Shown: one piece after another, positions 44,685 through 53,124 of the stretch
Layout of the letters: each line of letters begins with the position of its first letter
How positions within the stretch are numbered: position 1 is the first letter of the stretch
The notes under the pieces: generated by a model
The model's database searches: none
What the model was told of the DNA's origin: nothing
The model's input: the letters and a program-made list of their open reading frames with translations, nothing else
Program-made: the position numbers and the translations under genes
DNA from: CAZXYS01 sp964645005
GTDB lineage: Bacteria > Bacteroidota > Ignavibacteria > Kapaibacteriales > UBA2268
Direction: 5' to 3'
Length of the DNA: 64,000 bases
NCBI GenBank assembly: GCA_964645005.1
Contig: CAZXYS010000003.1
Location: forward strand, 106,917 to 170,916

Positions 44685-45588
44685 AACGGAAGAAAGTAAC
44701 ATAGCAACCGTATATATAGGCGAGTTAGAAGAGAACAAACGTGTCGAATTTGTCGAGTCTGTGCAGCCGCCAATTCCCAAAGAGAAGAAATGGGTGCTGC
44801 TGATTTCGTCGATGTTCGGCTGTCCCATAAAATGCAGATTTTGCGACTGCGGGATTGAATATAACGGCAAGCTCAACTATGAGCAGATCCTAACACAGAT
44901 ACATTATCTCGTCATTAGATGCTATCCTGACCGATACGTACCTGTAGAAAAATTCAAGATACAGTTTGCCAGGAACGGAGAACCCGCTTTAAATGAAAAT
45001 GTGCTCACTGTTCTTCGGGATTTAACCTCTATTTACAAAGCACCGGGGCTTATGCCATCAGTATCAACTATTGCACCGAGAGGAACTGCTAACTTTTTCA
45101 GAGAATTGATCGAAGTCAAAAAGAAATATTATCAGCAGCGATTCCAGATGCAGTTCTCAATCCACTCGACAAGCGAGAAATACCGCGACTGGCTTATGCC
45201 TGTGAAAAAATGGGATTTCGCAGAAATATCAAATTACGGAAAGGATTTCTACAAACCCGGCGACAGGAAGATAACTTTGAATTTCGCTTTGTCGGAAGAA
45301 GCTGAAGTGGATGTTGATAAACTGCTCGGATATTTTGATCCTGGCATTTATTTAATTAAGATAACGCCTGTCAATCCAACATATTCCGCAAAAGAGAATA
45401 AGATAATTTCTCACGACAAATACTTTTCGGAATTAATCGAAAAGCTCAAAGCTGCCGGATACGACGTAATTCTCAGCATAGGCGAACTCGAAGAGAATCT
45501 TATAGGCAGCAATTGCGGGCAGTACCTGCATAAGCATCTAAAGCAGGAAACGCCGCTTGGGAATAGTTATACTTATGGGCTGCAATAG
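44668..45588 (+). CDS. RlmN/Cfr-like radical SAM protein, compact and atypical
   Basis: 306 residues. The radical SAM cluster motif is C52-x3-C56-x2-C59 (GCPIKCRFCDCG), flanked by SSMFGC as in RlmN. FSIHSTSEKYRDWLMP parallels the RlmN 'SLHA..RdeimPinkk' region, and SNCGQY near residue 283 matches the RlmN/Cfr methyl-carrying cysteine (CGQL). The other catalytic cysteine of RlmN, seven residues before the cluster, appears to be Leu45. The N-terminal HhH-like domain of RlmN is also absent. It may methylate another substrate or do different chemistry. The gene overlaps the flavoprotein gene by 17 bases. Confidence 0.85.
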   Translation: MKIIAKTEESNIATVYIGELEENKRVEFVESVQPPIPKEKKWVLLISSMFGCPIKCRFCDCGIEYNGKLNYEQILTQIHYLVIRCYPDRYVPVEKFKIQFARNGEPALNENVLTVLRDLTSIYKAPGLMPSVSTIAPRGTANFFRELIEVKKKYYQQRFQMQFSIHSTSEKYRDWLMPVKKWDFAEISNYGKDFYKPGDRKITLNFALSEEAEVDVDKLLGYFDPGIYLIKITPVNPTYSAKENKIISHDKYFSELIEKLKAAGYDVILSIGELEENLIGSNCGQYLHKHLKQETPLGNSYTYGLQ

Positions 45589-45590
45589 CC

Positions 45591-46307
45591 TTATTTAGTT
45601 AAAAAATTGATTGATATAGGTACAATCTCAATCGTTTGATCGCCAAAATCATATTTGAAATAAACGAAGCCCGCCTTTTCATTGAAATAATAAGCGCTGT
45701 TTACCGTATCGATCTTGCTTCTGCCGACAGCTTCCACCACCCAGCAGGTGTCTTGAATTACGGGATTGTCGAAATAGGTCTTGCCGGTGACTTCGATTGA
45801 GCCGGTGATTTTTACATCGTCAAGGGGCTCGCTTTCCGCTGGTAATTCCTTGCCGGCGCTATCATATCTCTTTTTTTTCACAATTTTACTATGATGATGA
45901 TAATTCCTGTCCACATATCCATTTTTAACAGGCAGGTTTACCTGTGGCGCTGGCGCTAATACAAGATTTCCGAGATTTCCGATTGACGGGTCGGGTATTT
46001 TAATTTTTGATATGGATAAAAAATTGCCGACGCCCATTATTCTATTCTCAGTGATAGCGCTTGTGGTAGTGCTTCTTGAAATCATATTCCCGCTTGTATC
46101 ATAGTTAACTATTTCCCATTTGCCGGTTATTTCGGAAATGGTATCACTCTTAGCAATAGTATTTAGCTTCAAGGTATCAATACCCGGAGTATTACTCTTT
46201 TTTACAATAAACCGCCATTCCCGGTCCGGCTTATAGATTTCAGGTTCCATCTGGTAGCAGCCATTAAGAATGAATAAACTGATGACAATTAAAATTGATT
46301 TTTTCAT
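45591..46307 (-). CDS. Hypothetical lipoprotein
   Basis: 238 residues with a lipoprotein signal (ILIVISLFILNGCYQ, Cys at residue 17). The mature protein is Ser/Thr/Asp-rich and beta-patterned, with a low-complexity middle (LVLAPAPQVNLPV, YHHHSKIVKKKRYD). I recognise no domain; the WRFIV...GKWEIVNYDTSG pattern is like lipocalin-type or META-like outer-membrane lipoproteins, but not enough to assign. It converges with the radical SAM gene, their stops separated by only 2 bases. Confidence 0.75.
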   Translation of the reverse strand: MKKSILIVISLFILNGCYQMEPEIYKPDREWRFIVKKSNTPGIDTLKLNTIAKSDTISEITGKWEIVNYDTSGNMISRSTTTSAITENRIMGVGNFLSISKIKIPDPSIGNLGNLVLAPAPQVNLPVKNGYVDRNYHHHSKIVKKKRYDSAGKELPAESEPLDDVKITGSIEVTGKTYFDNPVIQDTCWVVEAVGRSKIDTVNSAYYFNEKAGFVYFKYDFGDQTIEIVPISINFLTK

Positions 46308-46614
46308 GATTAAATCCTTAAGTTAATACTCTTTATGAATTATCCAATTATGTTTAAATCACTATGCAAGATACAATTAAATTTTTAATATGAAAAACAT
46401 CCCACCATCCGATTACATTTGTTTATTTTTAATATTTACATTTGAGAAAAATCAGTTCTTTTCTTATCTTATGAATCTTAATAAGGCATAATAGAATTTA
46501 TTATATAATGCCTGAAATTTATTAGATCGACAACCAAATTTTTTGGATTGTTATCGAACTTAATTAAAACAATACAAAGAAGTTAATTGTAAATGGTAAT
46601 AAACTGGAGACGGA
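46308..46614. other. Divergent intergenic region
   Basis: 307 AT-rich bases between the lipoprotein gene and icmF, likely holding both promoters. The reading frame on the minus strand at 46564-46971 is a shadow of icmF. I see no cobalamin-riboswitch-like structure or palindromic operator by eye. Confidence 0.45.
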
Positions 46615-49600
46615 ATGAGTAATATAAGAGTACTGACTGCTACTACGCTTTTCGACGGACACGACGTATCGGTGAATATATTCCGCAGGCTGCTGCAAAG
46701 GCGCGGAGCGGAAGTCATTCATCTCGGACACAACCGTTCCGTCAATGAGATAATTCAGGCAGCTGTACAGGAAGATGTTGACGCTCTGCTGGTAAGCTCG
46801 TACCAGGGCGGACATAAAGAGTACTTCAAATATACGGTCGATGAATTGAAACGCATAGGTGCCGACGATAAGCTCGTTTTCGGCGGCGGCGGCGGAGTAA
46901 TCCTGCCGTCCGAGATAAAAGCGCTTGAAGAATATGGCGTAGCAAGGCTTTATCATGCTGTTGACGGTCAAAGGATAGGAATAGACGGTATCGCTGACGA
47001 TATTATCAAACGGGTCAATGATTTCAAAGAAACCCGCCAGAACGGTCAGCTAAAGAATATTTCCGAAGACACCGTAAAAGATAACAATATCAAAGATAAC
47101 CAACTTCTGGCAAAGCAAATCTCATTCATTGAAGCGAATTATGAGCAGAACGGTCAGCTTGACCACATCCGCGAGATCTTCAAAAAATACGATAAGAAAA
47201 ATTCGCTTGTAATCGGCATTACCGGCACTGGCGGCAGCGGCAAGAGTTCGCTTATAGATGAACTGATCGGCAGATTTGTCAGCCTGACGGATGCAAATAT
47301 CGCAGTGCTGGCAGTCGATCCGTCGAAATCCAAGACCGGCGGCGCTTTGCTGGGCGACCGCATTCGCTATAATCAGATCTACAATGACAGAGTGTTTCTG
47401 CGGAGTTTTTCTACACGCGGCGCCGATTCCGAGATAACAGGATCGCTTGTGGATTCTATAAATCTTATGAAAACTGCCGGTTTCGATATAATCTTTGTCG
47501 AGACCAGCGGTATAGGGCAGCGGGACAGCGCTATAGCGGATCTTGTGGACAAGTCCATGTACGTCATGACGGCGGAATTCGGCGGTCCCAGCCAGCTCGA
47601 GAAAATTGACATGCTCGATGTAGCCGATTATATTGTAATAAATAAATTCGAAAAGCTCGGCGCCGAAGATGCGCTCAGAGAAGTAACAATCAACTACATC
47701 AGGACGCATAACCTGAAAGCTTCCCACAAGAAGCCGCTGGAAGAACTCGGCTTCCCGATTTACGCTTGCAGCAGCAATCAATTCAATAATCACGGCGTAA
47801 ATGCGCTTTTCAAGGATTTGCTCGGCGTACTGCAGGAATCAGTTGATAAAGAGTACAATCTGAATCAGGAAGTCCTGGATATTCTTCCGACTCATCTTGA
47901 GAGGGATTTTGGTCTAATTGATAATAAACGCACTCATTATCTTTCCGAAATTGCCGAAACCATAAGAGAATATCATAAAAAAGCGGAAAAACAGGCTGAA
48001 TTGGCAGGCGATGTGCAGGCTATTAAGCTGACCATGAAGCATATCGACGAGTCTGAAGCAATGAAGCCTCTGAAGGATAAATTTTCCGGCTTATGGGAGC
48101 AATTGAATGAAGATACAAAAAGTTTCCTGTCCCACTGGGGCGAAACCAAAGAAAAATACAATCAGGATGAAATAACTTATACTATCCACGGCAAGCAATA
48201 TACAATGCCGTTGTGTCATGAATCGATCTGCGGCTCGCGCATTCCGAAAGTGATACCGCCGCCTTATGAATCATGGCGGGAACTGGTGAAATTCTTCTAT
48301 AAAGAGAATCTGCCGGGATTTTTCCCTTACACTGCTGGTGTATTCGAATTCAAGCGCACAACCGAAGATCCCAAGCGCCAGTTTGCCGGTGAAGGCAGCG
48401 CCGAACGCACAAATCGCCGCTTCAAATATCTCACTGAAGGCGACAAATATAAGCGCCTGTCGGTGGCATTCGACGGAATCACGCTGTACGGCGAAGATCC
48501 CGACGAGCGCCCGGATATTTACGGGAAGATCGGCGAAAGCGGTGTTTCCATCTGCAATATCGACGATATGGATACGCTGCTGGACGGTTTCGATCAGACA
48601 GAGCCGCTGACTTCCGCTTCGATGACAATCAATGCCCCCGCGCCGATAATGGTGGCATTTTACTTCATCGTCGCTTACAAACGCGAACTTCAAAAAGCCG
48701 AACAGGAAGGCAAGACTCTATCCGACGATGAAAAAGAACAGTTGAAGATAGAAACCTTTCGCAAGCTGCGCGGCACTGTGCAGGCGGACATGCTCAAGGA
48801 AGATCAGGGGCAGAACACCTGCATTTTCTCGATTTACTTTGCGATGAAACTGATCGGCGATGTTCAGGAATATCTCTCGAAAAATAATATCCACCATTAT
48901 TATTCACTGAGTATCAGCGGCTATCATATTGCTGAAGCAGGCGCCAATCCGATAACGCAGCTCGCTTTTACTCTGGCAAATGGCTTCACTTATGTTGAAT
49001 ACTTCCTGAATCGCGGCATAGACGTTGACGATTTCGCGCCGAATCTTTCATTTTTCTTCTCGAACGGCATGGATCCCGAATATTCCGTTATCGGCAGGGT
49101 AGCGCGAAGGATATGGGCTGTCGCAATGAGAGATAAATACGGAGGAAATGAGCGCAGCCAGAAGCTGAAATATCACATCCAGACTTCCGGCCGCTCGCTG
49201 CACGCACAGGAAATCGACTTCAACGACATTAGAACTACTTTGCAGGGATTAATCGCTTATTACGACAATTGTAATTCGCTGCATACCAATTCCTACGATG
49301 AGGCAGTCACAACACCCACAGAGGAATCTGTCCGCCGCTCAATGGCAATACAGATGATACTCGCCAAGGAATTCGGACTTCTGAAAAACGAGAATCCGAA
49401 CCAGGGTACATATTTGATCGAATATTTGACAGATCTCGTCGAAGAAGCTGTCCTCGAGGAATTCGAGAATATATCGAGGCGCGGCGGCGTTCTTGGAGCT
49501 ATGGAAACCCAGTACCAGCGCTCGAAGATTCAGGAAGAATCGATGTATTATGAATCGATGAAACAATCAGGCGAATATCCCATTATCGGCGTGAATACAT

Positions 49601-49869
49601 TCACCCGCGAGGATGCTGAAAGTCCTTACGACACAATGCCTATAACACGTTCCAGCGAAGAAGAGAAAAACCAGATACTTACGAACCTGAATAAATTCAA
49701 GGAAAAACATAAGAATGAAAAGAATGAAGCCCTGGACAGACTTCACAAGGTTGCGCTGTCGAAGGGTAACATTTTCGAAGAGTTATTGAACACTGTCGAG
49801 CATGTTTCGATGGGAGAGATCACTCAGTTGCTCTATGAGATTGGTGGTAAGTATAGGCGAGGAATGTAG
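46615..49869 (+). CDS. icmF: Fused isobutyryl-CoA mutase IcmF
   Basis: 1084 residues with three parts in IcmF order. The N-terminal cobalamin-binding domain has the lower-ligand His in TTLFDGHDVSVNIF and the GGGGGVILPSEI loop. The central G-protein chaperone domain has Walker A GITGTGGSGKSSL near residue 200 and the switch region FVETSGIGQRDSAI. The C-terminal TIM-barrel mutase domain starts near residue 500 and includes YKRLSVAFDGITLYGEDP. IcmF interconverts isobutyryl- and n-butyryl-CoA (some also act on pivalyl/isovaleryl-CoA) using adenosylcobalamin, and its GTPase part gates cofactor loading. The fusion order and length distinguish it from methylmalonyl-CoA mutase. A GGAG ribosome site fits the chosen start. 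Confidence 0.95.
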   Translation: MSNIRVLTATTLFDGHDVSVNIFRRLLQRRGAEVIHLGHNRSVNEIIQAAVQEDVDALLVSSYQGGHKEYFKYTVDELKRIGADDKLVFGGGGGVILPSEIKALEEYGVARLYHAVDGQRIGIDGIADDIIKRVNDFKETRQNGQLKNISEDTVKDNNIKDNQLLAKQISFIEANYEQNGQLDHIREIFKKYDKKNSLVIGITGTGGSGKSSLIDELIGRFVSLTDANIAVLAVDPSKSKTGGALLGDRIRYNQIYNDRVFLRSFSTRGADSEITGSLVDSINLMKTAGFDIIFVETSGIGQRDSAIADLVDKSMYVMTAEFGGPSQLEKIDMLDVADYIVINKFEKLGAEDALREVTINYIRTHNLKASHKKPLEELGFPIYACSSNQFNNHGVNALFKDLLGVLQESVDKEYNLNQEVLDILPTHLERDFGLIDNKRTHYLSEIAETIREYHKKAEKQAELAGDVQAIKLTMKHIDESEAMKPLKDKFSGLWEQLNEDTKSFLSHWGETKEKYNQDEITYTIHGKQYTMPLCHESICGSRIPKVIPPPYESWRELVKFFYKENLPGFFPYTAGVFEFKRTTEDPKRQFAGEGSAERTNRRFKYLTEGDKYKRLSVAFDGITLYGEDPDERPDIYGKIGESGVSICNIDDMDTLLDGFDQTEPLTSASMTINAPAPIMVAFYFIVAYKRELQKAEQEGKTLSDDEKEQLKIETFRKLRGTVQADMLKEDQGQNTCIFSIYFAMKLIGDVQEYLSKNNIHHYYSLSISGYHIAEAGANPITQLAFTLANGFTYVEYFLNRGIDVDDFAPNLSFFFSNGMDPEYSVIGRVARRIWAVAMRDKYGGNERSQKLKYHIQTSGRSLHAQEIDFNDIRTTLQGLIAYYDNCNSLHTNSYDEAVTTPTEESVRRSMAIQMILAKEFGLLKNENPNQGTYLIEYLTDLVEEAVLEEFENISRRGGVLGAMETQYQRSKIQEESMYYESMKQSGEYPIIGVNTFTREDAESPYDTMPITRSSEEEKNQILTNLNKFKEKHKNEKNEALDRLHKVALSKGNIFEELLNTVEHVSMGEITQLLYEIGGKYRRGM

Positions 49870-49894
49870 AAAAACGGCTAACGGTTAACGGTAG

Positions 49895-50151
49895 ATGGCT
49901 ACAGGCTACTGGTTACAGGCTACTGGTTACAGGCTACTGGTTACAGGCTANNNNNNNNNNNNNNNNNNNNNNNNNNNNNNNNNNNNNNNNNNNNNNNNNN
50001 NNNNNNNNNNNNNNNNNNNNNNNNNNNNNNNNNNNNNNNNNNNNNNNNNNTACAGGCTACTGGTTACAGGCTACTGGCTACAGGCTACTGGTTACAGGCT
50101 ACTGGCTACAGGCTACTGGTTACAGGCTACTGGTTACAGGCTACTGGTTAA
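49895..50151. repeat. 14-bp tandem repeat with assembly gap
   Basis: Units of TACAGGCTACTGGT (with TACTGGC variants) are repeated head to tail on both sides of a 100-N gap at 49951-50050: about 4 copies before and 7 after. The preceding AACGGCTAACGGTTAACGG belongs to the vocabulary repeats elsewhere. There is no spacer variation, so it is not a CRISPR array. The true length is unknown. No gene lies in 49870-50262. Confidence 0.9.
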
Positions 50152-50262
50152 AGAGTTCTAAATTTTAAGTTATGAATCCTTTTGCAAGTAAAAAGATTAG
50201 TAAAAAATATCGTATTTATTGAAATAAATGTTTTTTGTCACAATTAATTAACGGAGTTTTAA

Positions 50263-51315
50263 ATGGCAGGAATTGTAGGATACGGAGCATACGTGCCGGC
50301 ATACCGTATAAAAACAAAGGACATAGCCGAGCAGTGGGGCAACGACCCCGAAACTTTCGAGAGCGGCTTGCTTCTTTCCGAGAAATCGGTGCCCGGACAC
50401 GACGAAGACACAATTACCATTTCAGTAGCAGCAGCAAAAAACGCCCTGAAACGTGCGCGGATCGACCCGCAGAAGATCGGCGCGGTATATATCGGCTCGG
50501 AGTCGCATCCGTACGCTGTTAAGCCTTCCGGTACGATACTCATAGATGCTCTCGGGATCGGTCCCGACGTCCATGTCGCCGATTACGAGTTCGCATGCAA
50601 AGCCGGAAGCGAAAGTATGTTCGTGGCTTACAGCCATGTGAAATCAGGAAATATGGACTATGCCATGGGTATAGGCGCTGACACTTCGCAGGGCGCCCCC
50701 GGCGACGCTCTGGAATTTACAGCGGCGGCAGGCGGCGCGGCTTTTATTTTCGGAAAAGACAATGTAATCGCCGATGTGATCGACACCCATTCATACACCA
50801 GCGATACGCCTGATTTCTGGCGCAGAGAATATATGCACTACCCGCGTCATGGCGGACGTTTCACCGGCGAACCGGCTTACTTCAAACATATCATGGGCGC
50901 CTCAGAAGCCCTGTTGGAGAAATCAAACCACAAACCGGAAGATTTCGCCTACGCGGTCTTCCACATGCCCAACGGTAAATTCCCTCTGAAAGTAGGAAAA
51001 CAGCTTGGCTTCACACGTGAGCAGATTGAGCAGGGCTGGCTAGTAAGAAAAATGGGTAACACCTATTCCGGCTCATCGCCGACTGGACTGGCAGCAGTGT
51101 TTGACGTTATCAAACCGGGCGAAAAGGTATTCATGTGCTCATTTGGATCTGGCGCCGGAAGTGATGGTTTCATTTTTCAGGCAACAGATAAAATTACCGA
51201 GGTTCAGGATCTGGCGCCGAAAACACATGATATAATCGACGGCAATAAGATATATCTACGTTACGGACAATACGTAGCTTACAGGAAGAAGATCCGGTTT
51301 AACGATATAGCGTAA
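50263..51315 (+). CDS. Hydroxymethylglutaryl-CoA synthase, archaeal type
   Basis: 350 residues: GIVGYGAYVPAYRI at the start, the nucleophile-Cys segment YEFACKAGSESM near residue 110, TSDTPDFWRRE, an FHMPNGKFPLKV His motif near residue 233, and NTYSGSSPTGLAAVFD. This is the ~350-residue archaeal MvaS family, not the longer bacterial/eukaryotic one. It condenses acetyl-CoA with acetoacetyl-CoA to HMG-CoA. It is followed by archaeal-type thiolase and DUF35 genes; in archaea the three proteins form one complex that channels acetoacetyl-CoA. Acquisition from archaea, or shared descent with other FCB bacteria, is likely. Confidence 0.92.
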   Translation: MAGIVGYGAYVPAYRIKTKDIAEQWGNDPETFESGLLLSEKSVPGHDEDTITISVAAAKNALKRARIDPQKIGAVYIGSESHPYAVKPSGTILIDALGIGPDVHVADYEFACKAGSESMFVAYSHVKSGNMDYAMGIGADTSQGAPGDALEFTAAAGGAAFIFGKDNVIADVIDTHSYTSDTPDFWRREYMHYPRHGGRFTGEPAYFKHIMGASEALLEKSNHKPEDFAYAVFHMPNGKFPLKVGKQLGFTREQIEQGWLVRKMGNTYSGSSPTGLAAVFDVIKPGEKVFMCSFGSGAGSDGFIFQATDKITEVQDLAPKTHDIIDGNKIYLRYGQYVAYRKKIRFNDIA

Positions 51316-51417
51316 TTTTCCGAAAAAGTTTTCTAAAAACATAATTCGGGAAATGATAGATAAAAATTTGACAAAAATGAAAGAAATAAATTTGATAATT
51401 AGACGGAGGAAAATAAT

Positions 51418-52566
51418 ATGCGCGACGTTGCAATAATCGGCGTGGGCATGACAAGATTCGGCGAGCTCTGGGATCAGAGCATTCGCGATATGTTTGCCGA
51501 AGCCGGATTGAAAGCCCTGGAAAACGCCGGCGTCGATAAGATCGACTCACTTTATGTTGGCGCTATGTCCAGCGGACTATATACCAACCAGGAACATCTC
51601 AGTTCCGTGATGGCGGATTACATCGGACAACGTGGAGCCGCAGGCGCACGCGTGGAATCGGCATGCGCTTCTGCGGGTATGGCTGTCAGGTCAGGATTTA
51701 TGGAAGTGGCTTCCGGCATGAGCGACATAGTTCTTGCCGGCGGTGTAGAAAAAATGTGGGACGCCGACGACGGCTCATTTATATTGGCGACAGCGGCTGA
51801 CCAGGAATACGAAGCATATAACGGCGTTACATTTCCCGGACTTTATGCCATGATGGCTCGCGCCTACATGGAAAAATACGGTCTGACCCGCGAAGAACTG
51901 GCAGGGGTAGCGATAAAGAGCCATAAACACGCGGTAAATAATCCCAACGCCCAGTATCCTTTTGAGATAAATTTCGATGCAGTGATGAAATCCCCAATGG
52001 TAGCGGATCCATTGAGGCTGATGGACTGCTCACCAATAACAGACGGCGCCACAGCATTGATTATGTGCCCGCTGGATATGGCTAAGCAATTCACCGACAA
52101 ACCTGTTAAGGTACGCGGCATAGGCGCAGCGACCGGTTCAATAGCGCTGCACGATCACGACACTTTCACTGAGATAGAAGCTGTCAAACTTGCGGCTCAG
52201 AAAGCATATAAACATGCCGGTGTATCCCCGGCTGACATAAGTTTTGTCGAGGTTCACGATTGCTTCTCGATAGCGGAGATAATCGTTGCCGAGGAGCTCG
52301 GTTTCTTTGAGCCGGGCGAAGGCGGCAAAGCTATAGCTGAAGGACAGGCGACTCACGGCGGCAAGATCGTTATCAATCCGAGCGGCGGATTAAAAGCCAA
52401 GGGACACCCCGTTGGAGCTACCGGCGCAGCACAGATAATCGAGGCATTCGAACAGCTTCGCAACGAAGCGGGCAAGCGCCAGGTAGAAGGCGCAACACTC
52501 GGAATGACCCAGAACATGGGCGGTTCCGGCGGAAGTTCTGTTGTACATATTCTGGAGGCAGTATAA
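51418..52566 (+). CDS. Archaeal-type acetyl-CoA acetyltransferase (thiolase)
   Basis: 382 residues of the archaeal/SCP-x thiolase branch: DVAIIGVGMTRFGELWDQSI at the start, the nucleophile segment VESACASAGMAVRSG near residue 80, VEVHDCFSIAEIIVAEELG, and the catalytic His/Cys region NPSGGLKAKGHPVGATGAAQ. It makes acetoacetyl-CoA from two acetyl-CoA for the HMG-CoA synthase encoded upstream. A strong ribosome site (GGAGG at 51405-51409) fixes the ATG. The stop overlaps the DUF35 start by one base, as in the archaeal operon. Confidence 0.93.
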   Translation: MRDVAIIGVGMTRFGELWDQSIRDMFAEAGLKALENAGVDKIDSLYVGAMSSGLYTNQEHLSSVMADYIGQRGAAGARVESACASAGMAVRSGFMEVASGMSDIVLAGGVEKMWDADDGSFILATAADQEYEAYNGVTFPGLYAMMARAYMEKYGLTREELAGVAIKSHKHAVNNPNAQYPFEINFDAVMKSPMVADPLRLMDCSPITDGATALIMCPLDMAKQFTDKPVKVRGIGAATGSIALHDHDTFTEIEAVKLAAQKAYKHAGVSPADISFVEVHDCFSIAEIIVAEELGFFEPGEGGKAIAEGQATHGGKIVINPSGGLKAKGHPVGATGAAQIIEAFEQLRNEAGKRQVEGATLGMTQNMGGSGGSSVVHILEAV

Positions 52567-52955
52567 TGGCAAATAGTCAAAGATATACACGCGAGATACC
52601 ACATCGCTATAGATTGGAAGGACAGCGCTTCAAGAGCGGCTGCACGACGCTGCCGCGGCGCTATGTCGATCCGACCACCGGCGACAAGGAATACGAAACC
52701 ATTAAGTTGAGCGGTTTCGGCAAAATATTGACATACACGATCATTCATATACCGGCTGATGCTTACTCATTAGAGGCGCCGTTCCCGGTGGCAGTAATCG
52801 AAACCGACGAAGGCGCCCGACTGACGGCGCAGATCGTAGATTGCAACCACGAGGACATAAAAATTGGCGGACGCGTAGAGTTAGTCTTCCGTAAGATAAT
52901 AGAGGAAGGGCATTCAGGCATTATCAACTATGGCTATAAAGCCAAATTGGTGTAG
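52566..52955 (+). CDS. DUF35 OB-fold protein with degenerate zinc ribbon
   Basis: 129 residues: a short N-terminal segment HRYRLEGQRFKSGCTTLPRR where a rubredoxin-like zinc ribbon should be, then an OB fold (IKLSGFGKILTYTIIHIPAD...VDCNHEDIKIGGRVELVFRKI). In the archaeal thiolase/HMG-CoA synthase complex the DUF35 protein holds the two enzymes together and forms a shared CoA site. Only one Cys remains in the ribbon region and two in the whole protein, so the canonical four-Cys zinc site is absent. The fold may be kept by packing alone. Start and stop are set by the overlap with the thiolase gene. Confidence 0.9.
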   Translation: MANSQRYTREIPHRYRLEGQRFKSGCTTLPRRYVDPTTGDKEYETIKLSGFGKILTYTIIHIPADAYSLEAPFPVAVIETDEGARLTAQIVDCNHEDIKIGGRVELVFRKIIEEGHSGIINYGYKAKLV

Positions 52956-52978
52956 ATTAATTGTTTAATCAGTTTTTT

Positions 52979-53008
52979 CCTTGTTCCGGGCGAAATCCCG
53001 GAACGAGG
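52979..53008 (+). terminator. Hairpin after the HMG-CoA operon
   Basis: CCTTGTTCCGGG (52979-52990) pairs with CCCGGAACGAGG (52997-53008) across a 6-base loop with one wobble, 23 bases after the DUF35 stop. There is no strong T tract behind it, so it could equally be another dispersed palindrome. Confidence 0.45.
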
Positions 53009-53124
53009 AAATAATTAACTATATTTAATACAGGTTAAGTATAGAAATATGCTGAATTCAAGCTTGATCAAATTATAAATAATTATTGCAGCAAGCATCG
53101 ACATTGCATAATTTTCATTTATCA

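Noticed and set aside
47122..47793. 223-codon minus-strand frame inside icmF
   Set aside because: Antisense shadow of the IcmF G-protein domain.
49895..50151. Repeat array that might be a CRISPR
   Set aside because: Units are contiguous 14-mers with no unique spacers and no cas genes nearby.
51368..51396. TTGACA box with 17-base spacing to TTTGAT before the thiolase gene
   Set aside because: A transcript from it would start on the ribosome site; the -10 match is weak.
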